This document shows, in pieces, positions 14,393 to 22,440 of a DNA stretch of 27,648 bases (positions are counted from its first letter, which is position 1; each line of letters begins with the position of its first letter). The stretch is taken from positions 1-27,648 of IMG/VR virus record IMGVR_UViG_3300046751_001172. One strand, 5' to 3'. The position numbers and the translations under genes are program-made. The stretch is from a virus. Below the pieces are notes generated by a model. It did not search any database and was not told where the DNA came from. It worked only from the letters and a program-made list of their open reading frames with translations.

Positions 14393-15700
14393 ATGAGCGA
14401 AGAAGAAGTTAAAGAAAACGAGAATGTAGAGGAAACGCCGGAAGTAGAGGAGGAAGATTCCTCTAATCCAATTTTTAATGCTTTATTTAAAGCCGTTGAA
14501 AAGGAAGAGCCTGAGGAGGGGGAAGAGGAAGAAGAGTTTACTCCACCCAGTAGCTTGCAGAGTGCATTGCATGATATAGAGGTGGGTGAGAATGAGCCAC
14601 AGCAAGAAGAGGAAGCTACCGAAGAGCCACAAGCTACTGAGGAGGTAAAAGAAGCTCCTAAGAAAAGAGTAGCTCGTAAGAAAAAAATTATAGATCCTGA
14701 CTTTAAGCCACAAACAAAAATACCACCAAAGCCACGATCTACTAATGTAGACACAAGTGCTTTAAATGATGCTGAAAAAGAGAGATATGAGTTAGCTAAG
14801 TGGGCTAGTTCAAATGTTGATGGCTTTAAGGGTAAAGATGCCGAGTACTTACAGTTCTTTAGGAATCACAAAAACTACCTTGAGAAAAGAATCCAAGAGG
14901 ATCCTGATTTAGATTTTCAAGAGGATGAAGATTACAAAAGGTTTTTAGCTCAGAACAAAGTTCAGTTTAATGCTAACCAAGTTAAGGAAGCTAAAATACA
15001 AAAGCAGGCAGAAGAGAATGCTTTGCAAAAGCTAACTCCCGAAATACAGAAACAGCAAAGAGAGTTGCATCGTATGCGCGCAGAGCCTGTAGCTAAGAAA
15101 GCTATAGAGGAATCGAAGAAGCTAGTTGCTAAAGCTGTGCCAGCAGAGATTATGGAGCAGTTTAGGAAAAATCCTCAGTTTACTAAGACTCATGGGTTAG
15201 AAGCTAAGATAGTTGATCGTGTTCTTGGGGATGCAAATAAAATGATTGAAGCTTTCCATGGTATTGCTTCTGACATTGTTGATTTTGACGAAAAGAATCC
15301 AGTTCATATACGATTGTCTAACTGGATCAATCAAGAGCAAGAAGCATTCATACAATCTGGTAAAACGAAAAGAGGAGGAAAAACTTTTGTGCGAAGAGAA
15401 AGATACCCTCATGTTCCTGAATCAGACCGAAATAAATACTATACCTTTTCAGATTCAGATGTGATGCAACTTCTCGCTAAACGTGCAGGTGACTCCATGA
15501 GTAAGCAGATAGCCAAGAGCTTGGAAGAGCTTCAGTCATCTGGTTTTGTAAGGAAGTCAGCTCCAGTGCAAAATACGCAAACTCCTCAAGTAGAACAATC
15601 TGCAAAAAGAATGAACCCATCTCCAAGACCTGGGCCATCCATGGAAACAGGTAATTCAGATCAAGGAGAGAACAAGGTTTTGTCCCTCTTGGGATTATAA
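14393..15700 (+). CDS. Putative scaffolding protein
   Basis: A 435-aa, highly charged protein. An acidic, probably disordered N-terminus (about 90 residues, many Glu runs) is followed by a basic stretch (PKKRVARKKK), then a long helical region (EAKIQKQAEENALQKLTPEIQKQQRELHRMRAEPVAKKAIEESKKLV) and a polar C-terminal tail. This composition, and the place between portal and major capsid genes, is typical of phage internal scaffolds that direct procapsid assembly. No protease is adjacent. An internal virion protein is the main alternative. Confidence 0.7.
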   Translation: MSEEEVKENENVEETPEVEEEDSSNPIFNALFKAVEKEEPEEGEEEEEFTPPSSLQSALHDIEVGENEPQQEEEATEEPQATEEVKEAPKKRVARKKKIIDPDFKPQTKIPPKPRSTNVDTSALNDAEKERYELAKWASSNVDGFKGKDAEYLQFFRNHKNYLEKRIQEDPDLDFQEDEDYKRFLAQNKVQFNANQVKEAKIQKQAEENALQKLTPEIQKQQRELHRMRAEPVAKKAIEESKKLVAKAVPAEIMEQFRKNPQFTKTHGLEAKIVDRVLGDANKMIEAFHGIASDIVDFDEKNPVHIRLSNWINQEQEAFIQSGKTKRGGKTFVRRERYPHVPESDRNKYYTFSDSDVMQLLAKRAGDSMSKQIAKSLEELQSSGFVRKSAPVQNTQTPQVEQSAKRMNPSPRPGPSMETGNSDQGENKVLSLLGL

Positions 15701-15743
15701 AATGCATCTTTTGGCTTTCAATTAAGAAAGCTATTCTAGATAC

Positions 15744-15763
15744 ACCCCCATTAAATTAGGGGT
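15744..15763 (+). repeat. Short hairpin ACCCC-N10-GGGGT before capsid gene
   Basis: A 5-bp GC stem with a 10-base loop in the 140-bp scaffold-capsid gap. It has no T-run, so it is a weak terminator at best; it may be a leader structure. The same gap contains the octamer GCTATTCT twice (15730-15737 and 15799-15806). Confidence 0.3.
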
Positions 15764-15810
15764 AAAATCAGCGTTTATAGAATTTTGATGTGTAAGACGC
15801 TATTCTGTTT

Positions 15811-15832
15811 GTAACCAAATTAACTAAGTTAC
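15811..15832 (+). promoter_or_regulatory. GTAACC...GTTAC leader element before major capsid gene
   Basis: GTAAC (15811-15815) and GTTAC (15828-15832) form an inverted repeat ending eight A/T-rich bases before the capsid ATG. No Shine-Dalgarno is present despite presumed high expression. It resembles the element at 11519-11540. Confidence 0.4.
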
Positions 15833-15840
15833 AAATTATT

Positions 15841-17724
15841 ATGGCAAACGAAATATCAAATTCAGGACAATTTACTACTTCTGGGTATCAGAACACAGCA
15901 ATGGCGCAACCTACTGCGTCTTCGCCAAGTTCCTTAATTCCTGGATCACAAGGTTCGGGTTATGACGCCCTACCTCGTATTATTAAAGTCGATAGCTCTA
16001 CGGGCTGCACCTTAACTAAGGCACACATCAAAGGTTTAACACCTGGTGAGTTCGAAGCACTTGGTAACAAGGAAATCGACCTAGCAAGAGTTATTGCATC
16101 TGCTGCTGAAGCCAAAACCCTTGGGGTTGAAGAACGTGGACTTACCACTCTTCTTACTTCTTCCGTGCAGAACATCAAGCCATTGATCAATAAGCAAAAT
16201 ATTGCTGAGCAATCAATCATCTTGCCATACATTCAGCGCAGACAACGCTCTGTTATCAATGCAAACTATTTTGCCATTGAGGGCGGTTCAAGTGCTTCAG
16301 GTTCTGATGCCTATGATCCTTCTTACACTAATAAAGCTGGTGATTATAAAATAACCGTTAATTTGGGTGGCTCTGATTGGGTAACTCCTATTGGCAACAT
16401 CGAACGTTACTTCCTTCCTGGTGGATATGTTATTGTTAACCACTGGACAAGTGGAGGAGCAGTTGTAGAGGTTCAGTTCATGATCGTTGGTGCTACCAAC
16501 GCTGATGGTGCTAACTCTGGCAACACGGGAACAATTGCTAAAGCTGAAGTTATTCTTCGCCCAACTGGTAAAGAAGTTCCAGCAAGTGCTAGTTTCTCTA
16601 CGCTTCCGGCGCCTGAGCAAGCTAAATTCGCACCTACCGCAGGTATTCTTCAAACCATTGCCAACAACATCAACGACTATGAGTCATGGTGCAGAAATCA
16701 ACCAACCGACATGAGCGTTCGCTTACTTGTCAACTGGTTGCAAACCACTCGTGAATCTCGTGAGGTCAACGATAGCTACAAGAAAACTCTTGAGCAAATC
16801 ATGTCTGGCAAGGTTAATCCTTATCTTTCTTCCATGGTCTACCAACCATTGGCTGAGCAAAACAAAATTGCTTCCAAGGTTTCCCAAGATCAATGGAATC
16901 GTGCTGTATGGTACAACCAAGCACTCAGCGATGCTCAGAAGCCTGAGACTTACATGCAGTTACCTGGCGTTGCTGACCCAGAAGACACCAACTGCACACT
17001 CGAGTACAAAGCCAACGCGCTTGGTATCAAGAGTCTTCTTCGTGAAGGTGGTCGTATTAAGGACAATGGCGGAAACGCTCTTGATCTTGATTCCTTGTTC
17101 TCTGACTTGTACTTCCTCAAGCGTAACCGTGAGCAGGACGGAGACACCATTTCGGTGATCGACGTAATGACCGACCGTTTGACCGCAGTCAAAATCTTCG
17201 AGGCATTCAACTCCTACTACAAACTCCGTTACGGATGGGAGACTCAGCGTAATGCTAATATCAATCAGACGATTGAGCATAACGGGATTATTCTCTTCAA
17301 CTACAACGTTTACGACATCCCTGATGTTGGAGTTCAGTTGGCTGTCTTCCATGACCCAATGTTCGATGACCTCCTTAATGTTGGTTCTGGTCAGAAGTAC
17401 CTTATTGATGGCACACGCTCTGGCGATGATGTCTTCAGCGGAGGAGATGCTTCCAAGTTCACCTCAACTCATCGTATGCTTTGGCTCGTTGATTGGAGTG
17501 ACGTTAAGATCGGAATCGCTGGCACTAACAGCGTTACACGAACACAGCCTCATCCAGAAGTTGATCGTCTTTACAGCTGCCGTATGGACTCGGTGAAACG
17601 TACCTTCAATCTTCGTTCCACAAAATGGACTACGATGATGGATCGTCCACACCGTCACCTTATCTTGGAAAACATTTCCGATTCGGTACAGTTCACATTG
17701 GGTGGCACGACCCACTCATTCTGA
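15841..17724 (+). CDS. Probable major capsid protein
   Basis: A 627-aa protein directly after the scaffold gene and followed by a strong terminator. It has a Gly/Ser/Thr-rich N-terminus, a beta-rich middle (VNLGGSDWVTPIGNIERYFLPGGYVIVNHW) and a long C-terminal region with SVIDVMTDRLTAVKIFEAFNSYYKLRYG. The gene is the most C-ending and CGT/CGC-biased in the window, as expected for the most abundant virion protein. The family is not recognised directly; an HK97-type fold is assumed from the class of phage. A major tail or decoration protein is less likely given its size and order. Confidence 0.75.
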   Translation: MANEISNSGQFTTSGYQNTAMAQPTASSPSSLIPGSQGSGYDALPRIIKVDSSTGCTLTKAHIKGLTPGEFEALGNKEIDLARVIASAAEAKTLGVEERGLTTLLTSSVQNIKPLINKQNIAEQSIILPYIQRRQRSVINANYFAIEGGSSASGSDAYDPSYTNKAGDYKITVNLGGSDWVTPIGNIERYFLPGGYVIVNHWTSGGAVVEVQFMIVGATNADGANSGNTGTIAKAEVILRPTGKEVPASASFSTLPAPEQAKFAPTAGILQTIANNINDYESWCRNQPTDMSVRLLVNWLQTTRESREVNDSYKKTLEQIMSGKVNPYLSSMVYQPLAEQNKIASKVSQDQWNRAVWYNQALSDAQKPETYMQLPGVADPEDTNCTLEYKANALGIKSLLREGGRIKDNGGNALDLDSLFSDLYFLKRNREQDGDTISVIDVMTDRLTAVKIFEAFNSYYKLRYGWETQRNANINQTIEHNGIILFNYNVYDIPDVGVQLAVFHDPMFDDLLNVGSGQKYLIDGTRSGDDVFSGGDASKFTSTHRMLWLVDWSDVKIGIAGTNSVTRTQPHPEVDRLYSCRMDSVKRTFNLRSTKWTTMMDRPHRHLILENISDSVQFTLGGTTHSF

Positions 17725-17761
17725 GTCGATTAAGCCTTCCACATCTCATCACTCATGAACG

Positions 17762-17801
17762 GACGGGAGGCGCTGCGTATGCGGAGCCTCCCGTCTTATT
17801 T
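17762..17801 (+). terminator. Rho-independent-type terminator after capsid gene
   Basis: A perfect 10-bp stem GACGGGAGGC (17762-17771) / GCCTCCCGTC (17786-17795) with a 14-base loop is followed by TTATTTA. It lies 38 bases after the capsid stop and 10 bases before the next ATG. It probably attenuates or stabilises the capsid transcript. Confidence 0.8.
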
Positions 17802-17810
17802 ACATAGATT

Positions 17811-18218
17811 ATGAAATATTTACATTTTGAAAATGCTAATAAAGACTATAACGGATATGAGGGTTTTATACCTGTACTCATTGGATCATCTTGGGTAGGT
17901 CTTGCTGAAGTAGAAGATAAAGTTGCTGAAGAGCTGAAAGATGTTCCTGGTGTTATGGAATTATCTGAAGCTGATTGGGACTGGTACAAAAAAAAAGTCG
18001 GGGGGGAGAAAATAGCATTTCGCAACTTCGCAACAATAAAGCAAGAGCCGGAGAAAAACCCAAATGCAAGTTATGCGGAGGAAATAAAGAGCGAAGCTGG
18101 AAAACCATCTTCTTCGGATAACCCAAAAGATTTAATTGAGGTAGATGTTGTTGAGGTAGAAAAGCCATTAGAGGAAGAGCCTGCTCCAAAGCCTAAAGCT
18201 AAGAAAGGTAAGAAGTAA
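17811..18218 (+). CDS. Hypothetical capsid-adjacent protein
   Basis: A 135-aa protein. The N-terminal half (KYLHFENANKDYNGYEGFIPVLIGSSWVGLAEVEDKVAEELKDVPGVMELSEADWDWYKKK) looks like a compact domain, and the VPGV-ELSEADW segment resembles small proteins often found directly after capsid genes. The C-terminal half is disordered (Pro/Glu, then a Lys-rich end). It contains adjacent A9 and G7 runs at 17988-18006. A minor head protein is possible. No Shine-Dalgarno is present; the ATG follows the terminator by 10 bases. Confidence 0.6.
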   Translation: MKYLHFENANKDYNGYEGFIPVLIGSSWVGLAEVEDKVAEELKDVPGVMELSEADWDWYKKKVGGEKIAFRNFATIKQEPEKNPNASYAEEIKSEAGKPSSSDNPKDLIEVDVVEVEKPLEEEPAPKPKAKKGKK

Positions 18219-18365
18219 ATGGATCAGCACACTACGGTCGGAACTGTCGGCTGGGTGGCATCGTTTGGTCTAGCTGAATACCACTTAGTTGCCGCTAGCT
18301 TTGCAGCAACATTCACGACAATCTACATGGCAATAGCCATTTACAAAAAGCTTAGCGAGAAATGA
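18219..18365 (+). CDS. 48-aa membrane peptide, holin-like
   Basis: A small gene whose ATG follows the preceding TAA directly and whose TGA overlaps the next ATG (ATGA). A short polar N-terminus leads to a weakly hydrophobic segment (VGTVGWVASFGLAEYHLVAA) and a hydrophobic helix (AASFAATFTTIYMAIAIY), ending in a charged tail (KKLSEK). Size, hydrophobic core and basic C-terminus fit small class II/III holin-like proteins, which permeabilise the membrane at lysis. No endolysin gene is visible in the window, so the lysis role is inferred from these features and a second holin candidate nearby. Confidence 0.65.
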   Translation: MDQHTTVGTVGWVASFGLAEYHLVAASFAATFTTIYMAIAIYKKLSEK

Positions 18366-19291
18366 ATACCGTTAACATAAATGCAATAGGGAGGGACAAG
18401 TATTCGTCTGAAGATTTTAATCCTATAATCGGGGTTACGGACAACCACTTGCTTGTCAATCAACACCCTTCTGTGCATGGGCCTTACGAGGCTGATAACG
18501 ATCATTTGCCATCCATTACTGCAAAGTCATTTCGCATGACAAATGCCACTAGTAATAACATACTGGTCGAGCAAAAAGTATTGGTCTTCTCTAGGTACTT
18601 TGATGAAGAAACCGTTGGCATCGCACCTGATTCTCCCACTGTTAGAATCGATACTAACATGCAAACGACACCCTTTGGGGATAGCCAAGTAGTTGAGTTA
18701 AGTTACGAAGCAGGATCTTCTGCTTATGCAACTGTACCAGTTGTACCTTTATCACCTGAGCTTAATTATACCGTATTATTTAAAATCAAAAGCATACAGG
18801 ATGATTTACAGCCATTAGGTGTCTACACCAAGAAAGCTAGTATAGATATTAATTTCCCTGCTGCTGCTATTAGGATTAAACCCGATCTATCCATAAAAGC
18901 GCGTGTTGGCGAAACTGAGTTCGAGCCAGCTTCTTCTGCTGACATACAGCTTAATGTCTGGCACAGAGCAATAATACGACGTGTAAATAGTGATTTTACC
19001 ATCCAAGTTGATCGCTACGAAGCAGGTGCGTTTGTATCTCTAATCGCATCAGGGGAGACATACACCTCAATTGGTGCAGGGCTTTTAGACGAGATAGATA
19101 ACCTAAGCACATATGTAATAGGTTTTGCTTCAGAAGGTGGGGGTGTCCAACAAATAGATTCGTTCGAGGTTTTCAAAGCTAATAACTTTAGTGAAACCCT
19201 AATTGCAGGCACAACCAAGGAGTATTTCTGTACTAAGAGCTTAGATGAGTTTAAGGTAGATGGTCAGGTAAGCGGTTACTACAGATCATAG
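18362..19291 (+). CDS. Hypothetical virion protein, beta-rich
   Basis: A 309-aa protein without a recognised family. After a polar N-terminal 60 residues, the sequence is dominated by alternating strands (VVELSYEAGSSAYATVPVVPLSPELNYTVLFKIKSI; IRIKPDLSIKARVGETEF; LNVWHRAIIRRVNSDFTIQVDRYEAG; IDSFEVFKANNFSE), reminiscent of a concanavalin/laminin-G-type jelly roll. Position among head and tail genes suggests a structural or capsid-surface protein, possibly glycan-binding. This is inference from secondary-structure pattern only. Confidence 0.6.
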   Translation: MNTVNINAIGRDKYSSEDFNPIIGVTDNHLLVNQHPSVHGPYEADNDHLPSITAKSFRMTNATSNNILVEQKVLVFSRYFDEETVGIAPDSPTVRIDTNMQTTPFGDSQVVELSYEAGSSAYATVPVVPLSPELNYTVLFKIKSIQDDLQPLGVYTKKASIDINFPAAAIRIKPDLSIKARVGETEFEPASSADIQLNVWHRAIIRRVNSDFTIQVDRYEAGAFVSLIASGETYTSIGAGLLDEIDNLSTYVIGFASEGGGVQQIDSFEVFKANNFSETLIAGTTKEYFCTKSLDEFKVDGQVSGYYRS

Positions 19292-19303
19292 ATTTCGGGC
19301 AAG

Positions 19304-19672
19304 ATGACTAAAAATGAGTCAGAGGCATCTTTTTCTGAGTCCACTCAGTTGAAAACCAATGCTGCTTTTGCTGGGAAACTAATTCTAGCGGTGGCTAGTG
19401 GGGTCTGGCTTTGGGGTGAGCTTACAAACCGAATGTCTAGCATGGAGATGCAGATGGGTAGGGTACAGCATGAGTCTACACTTCTGGGCGATTTATCTGC
19501 AAGAGTTATGCATATAGAGAAGTTTACTGAGCAAGCCAAGGCAGACCTTGATCATTTAGTTGAAATGCAAGATTCACCGATCACATCAGACCATCAGCAA
19601 TTCGAGAGACTCAAGTACCTTGAGAAAGAGCTAGATAGGTTAAGAGACAAGGTGGAGGGAGTTAATAGATGA
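19304..19672 (+). CDS. Membrane-anchored coiled-coil protein
   Basis: A 122-aa protein with a polar N-terminus (about 18 residues), one hydrophobic segment (AAFAGKLILAVASGVWLWGEL, about 20-40) and a long charged helical part ending in a clear coiled coil (FERLKYLEKELDRLRDKVEGV). It is directly coupled (ATGA) to the putative holin that follows. One transmembrane helix plus coiled coil is compatible with a spanin-like or XhlA-like lysis accessory protein, but no specific family is recognised. Confidence 0.6.
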   Translation: MTKNESEASFSESTQLKTNAAFAGKLILAVASGVWLWGELTNRMSSMEMQMGRVQHESTLLGDLSARVMHIEKFTEQAKADLDHLVEMQDSPITSDHQQFERLKYLEKELDRLRDKVEGVNR

Positions 19673-20133
19673 TCGAGCTAGTAACAATGTTCTTTACTGC
19701 TGGCGGTTCAGCAGCTTTGGGTTCAGTTTTAAAAGGGGTGTTTGGTGCTGTAGCTGATAGTCGCCAACAAAAATTTGAATTAGAATTAGCTAGGGAGGCT
19801 AGAGGAAATGAATTTGCACTTAAATTTCAAGAACAACTTAATAGCGGTCCTGGTGGGGCTTTCACTCGTGCCACAAGGAGGTTGCTCGCACTCGTCCTCG
19901 TCTCCACCTTGTCGGCAACAATCATACTTTGCACCCTTTTCCCCAGCCAAGAAATCATTACCCTCAGTAACCCCACAGGAGAAGGAGCAACCGAGTTCCT
20001 CTTTGGACTCATCACATTTCCTGTTAAACAGCAGGCCATTATGGTTACCACTGGACATTTAAGCGCTTATTTCGTGATCGTTCTCGCCCCTATGGTACTT
20101 GGATTTTACTTCACCCCAGGAGGCCGGAAATGA
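19669..20133 (+). CDS. Putative 3TM-type holin
   Basis: A 154-aa membrane protein. It has an N-terminal Gly/Ala-rich hydrophobic segment (VTMFFTAGGSAALGSVLKGVFGAVA), a charged helix (DSRQQKFELELAREARGNEFALKFQEQL), and two C-terminal transmembrane helices (RRLLALVLVSTLSATIILCTLF; LSAYFVIVLAPMVLGFYF). This order matches the GTA-type holin family with three TM segments, in which an amphipathic charged helix separates the first segment from the last two. Together with the small peptide at 18219 it suggests a lysis cluster between the capsid and tail genes. The ATGA overlap with the next gene indicates tight coupling. Confidence 0.6.
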   Translation: MIELVTMFFTAGGSAALGSVLKGVFGAVADSRQQKFELELAREARGNEFALKFQEQLNSGPGGAFTRATRRLLALVLVSTLSATIILCTLFPSQEIITLSNPTGEGATEFLFGLITFPVKQQAIMVTTGHLSAYFVIVLAPMVLGFYFTPGGRK

Positions 20134-20864
20134 AGACTTGGCAAGAATTTAACGATACGGTCAATGACCTCTTACTAGTCGATGGTTTAAGAAAGGGTCG
20201 TGGAGTAGAAAAGTTCCGTGATCGTATGGTCGTAGCAGGCGTTCGTGACCTTATGGCGTATATCCCTGAGCTACGAACAACTCCCATGGAAGAGTCGTTT
20301 AGTAAGGATGAGCTAGAGTTGCATGGTGAAAAGCAATGTATGATTGGTCAATTCGATGTAGAGTCAGCAAGAATACTCGATGTAGTCTTGAGGCAGTTAC
20401 CAGAAGATGATGGTGATACATCAAAGTATTATAGGCTTCATATTTACCCTGCGTACAAGAGGCACACAATATTTGATGGTGGGCATTCTAAAAGATCAGC
20501 TACTTACCCTGGAAAGATTAGTTTTGACAGGGGTCAATTTTATACTGCTCCAGTCTTAGTGGATAATGAGACATTAAGCATACTTTATAACCAAGAGTAT
20601 GTATATAAACCTTTATTTGAGGCTACAGCAGAACAAAAATCTTATAAAACCAACTTAGGTGACGATGCGGCCTTGGCCGTTCACTACTTTGTGAAGTATC
20701 ATTTTATGAAGGACGTAAATGATGACGCATCGCAAGCACAGACCAACTTACAAAATTACCAAAGGGAAAGGCGGAAAATTGCCGTTAATAAGCCCGAGGT
20801 GCTTTCAACACAGAATCCAGTCGAGTCTCTCGACCAAGGTGGAGGATTCCTTTTAGGAGGATAA
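20130..20864 (+). CDS. Putative head-tail adaptor / tail tubular protein
   Basis: A 244-aa protein with a strong AGGAGG site seven bases before its ATG. The N-terminus MKTWQEFNDTVNDLLLVDGLRKGRGVEKFRDRMVVAGVRDLMAYIPEL is helical, followed by a beta-rich middle (YYRLHIYPAYKRHTIFDGG; GKISFDRGQFYTAPVLVDNETLSILYNQEYV) and a helical, Gln-rich C-terminus. Its place between holin and fibre genes and before a large nozzle-like protein suggests a ring protein joining portal and tail. I do not recognise a specific family. Confidence 0.5.
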   Translation: MKTWQEFNDTVNDLLLVDGLRKGRGVEKFRDRMVVAGVRDLMAYIPELRTTPMEESFSKDELELHGEKQCMIGQFDVESARILDVVLRQLPEDDGDTSKYYRLHIYPAYKRHTIFDGGHSKRSATYPGKISFDRGQFYTAPVLVDNETLSILYNQEYVYKPLFEATAEQKSYKTNLGDDAALAVHYFVKYHFMKDVNDDASQAQTNLQNYQRERRKIAVNKPEVLSTQNPVESLDQGGGFLLGG

Positions 20865-20865
20865 T

Positions 20866-22440
20866 ATGGCTAGTCGCACTCAGTTAAAATCATCCTTCTC
20901 AGCTGGTCAGAGAATTGGTGAGTCATCCTTTGCAACACTAATTGATAGTTTAGCTCACTTAACAGATGACGTTAATAGCGGAGCATTGGCTTCCGGCGAA
21001 TCTGTTTCTGCTATACAGACAACGATGGCAGCATTGCAATCACTAGCTGACCAAACAAAGCAAGAGCTAGATGACTACATGGGTACACATCCATCTACGG
21101 CAGAGATGCAAGATGCAGACGCAGTGCTATCTAACACCTTAAATGCAAGCATTACACAGATGTCATCTGAGAGGGTTGCAAAAGATGCAGAACTGACAAC
21201 TCAGATGTCAACATTGCAAGCAAACTTTGATGCACACGAAGTGATGCTTGATGCAAAGTGGGATGACACTAATTACAAGGTCGATCAATTACCTAGCACT
21301 TTCGCAACAATTGCTGATTTAAATACTAGAGAGACTCAACTAGAAGAGCTAGCAAACTCTAAAGCACCCGAGGTGCATTTCCATGACGAGTATGCAACGA
21401 AGGTTTCAATAGCTAATTTTATTACACTCGATGATGTGCCAAAGTATGCAGCTGAAGTGCATGGGCATCAGGCAAGCGAAATAACGGGACTTGATGAGCT
21501 GTTCATGACGCCAGCTGAGACTCAAGCATTAATTGACGAGAATAAGGTTACCCTTAATTTAGAAGCAGTATTGTTTGATAACTTCTATGATAAGGATGAG
21601 GTAGATCAGAAGTTTCATGTAGCTAGGTGGAGAACAGATCAAATCAGTTTATTTAATCCCACGGTGGTGAGCATTACGCAGCCGTTAATTGATATTGCAT
21701 CTAATGAGGTTAAGGTCAGTATATCTAATGTTAGGGCTGAGGAGGTTGCTAAAGACGATGCTGTTAGATCATTAATTGCATCAACAAGAGCAGAAGTTGA
21801 AGTCTCAATAGGCAACACAAATAGCACGGTTGAATCCAATAGAGTAACTGCTGAGCTTGGCAGAATTACACTTCAAGGTAATATTGACCAAGTACAAATT
21901 AATGCTTCTGCATCCATAGCCTCATCACAATCGCATGTGCTTGCAGAGTTGGCTTCGGTTAGAGCTGAAGCATTGCAAGAGACATCGAGTAATGCCTCTG
22001 CAATTACTCAAGCTGAGTTAGATTCAAATACATACACCGACACTAAGATTGATAATTTGTTAAATGGTGCAGGTGCTGCGTATGATACGCTAAAAGAACT
22101 GCAAGATCATATCGTTAGTAATGATTCAGATGCTGCAGTAGAACTTACAAATCAGATTGGAATCGTACAGGGTCAGATAGATACAAATGATTCTGATATT
22201 ACTGCATTGCAGGGTAGGGCAACCACTTTAGAGTCACGAGCTACTAGCTTAGAGGGTCGAGCAACTGCACTTGAAGCGCAAGATGTTACTTTCCAGTCTA
22301 ATCTTGATACCTTTCAGACTACTTATAATAATCTTGTTGCATCTAATAATAGTCTTACTGCAGCCTACCAAGGTTTACTCGACAGAGTTGAGACACTTGA
22401 GAATACAGCATATGCACAAGCAGGGTATATTTTCCCATAA
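20866..22440 (+). CDS. Coiled-coil tail fibre-like protein
   Basis: A 524-aa protein with GGAGG before its ATG. It is mostly predicted helix and coiled coil, with Ala/Ser/Asp/Gln-rich heptads. HFH (EVHFHDEYATK) and HGH (EVHGHQASEITGL) motifs near the middle resemble metal-coordinating HxH elements of trimeric phage fibres, and NGAGAAYDTLKELQDHI is a common fibre segment. The C-terminal part has three exact 7-residue repeats (G/S-RAT-x-LE) at 22213-22275. It probably forms a trimeric rod on the tail. The stop overlaps the next ATG (TAATG). Confidence 0.72.
   Translation: MASRTQLKSSFSAGQRIGESSFATLIDSLAHLTDDVNSGALASGESVSAIQTTMAALQSLADQTKQELDDYMGTHPSTAEMQDADAVLSNTLNASITQMSSERVAKDAELTTQMSTLQANFDAHEVMLDAKWDDTNYKVDQLPSTFATIADLNTRETQLEELANSKAPEVHFHDEYATKVSIANFITLDDVPKYAAEVHGHQASEITGLDELFMTPAETQALIDENKVTLNLEAVLFDNFYDKDEVDQKFHVARWRTDQISLFNPTVVSITQPLIDIASNEVKVSISNVRAEEVAKDDAVRSLIASTRAEVEVSIGNTNSTVESNRVTAELGRITLQGNIDQVQINASASIASSQSHVLAELASVRAEALQETSSNASAITQAELDSNTYTDTKIDNLLNGAGAAYDTLKELQDHIVSNDSDAAVELTNQIGIVQGQIDTNDSDITALQGRATTLESRATSLEGRATALEAQDVTFQSNLDTFQTTYNNLVASNNSLTAAYQGLLDRVETLENTAYAQAGYIFP
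22213..22275 (+). repeat. Three tandem 21-bp (7-residue) heptad repeats in fibre gene
   Basis: Units at 22213-22233, 22234-22254 and 22255-22275 encode GRATTLE, SRATSLE and GRATALE. They extend a coiled coil by whole heptads. Confidence 0.75.

Noticed and set aside
14266-14754. 162-aa antisense Ser/Cys/Gly-rich ORF across the portal and scaffold junction
   Set aside because: It is the complement of Gln/Pro-rich and Glu-rich coding repeats, which naturally leaves the opposite frame open.
15730-15806. TATTCT within repeated GCTATTCT as a -10 promoter element for the capsid gene
   Set aside because: No acceptable -35 is found at normal spacing for either copy; the repeat alone is too short to support a promoter.
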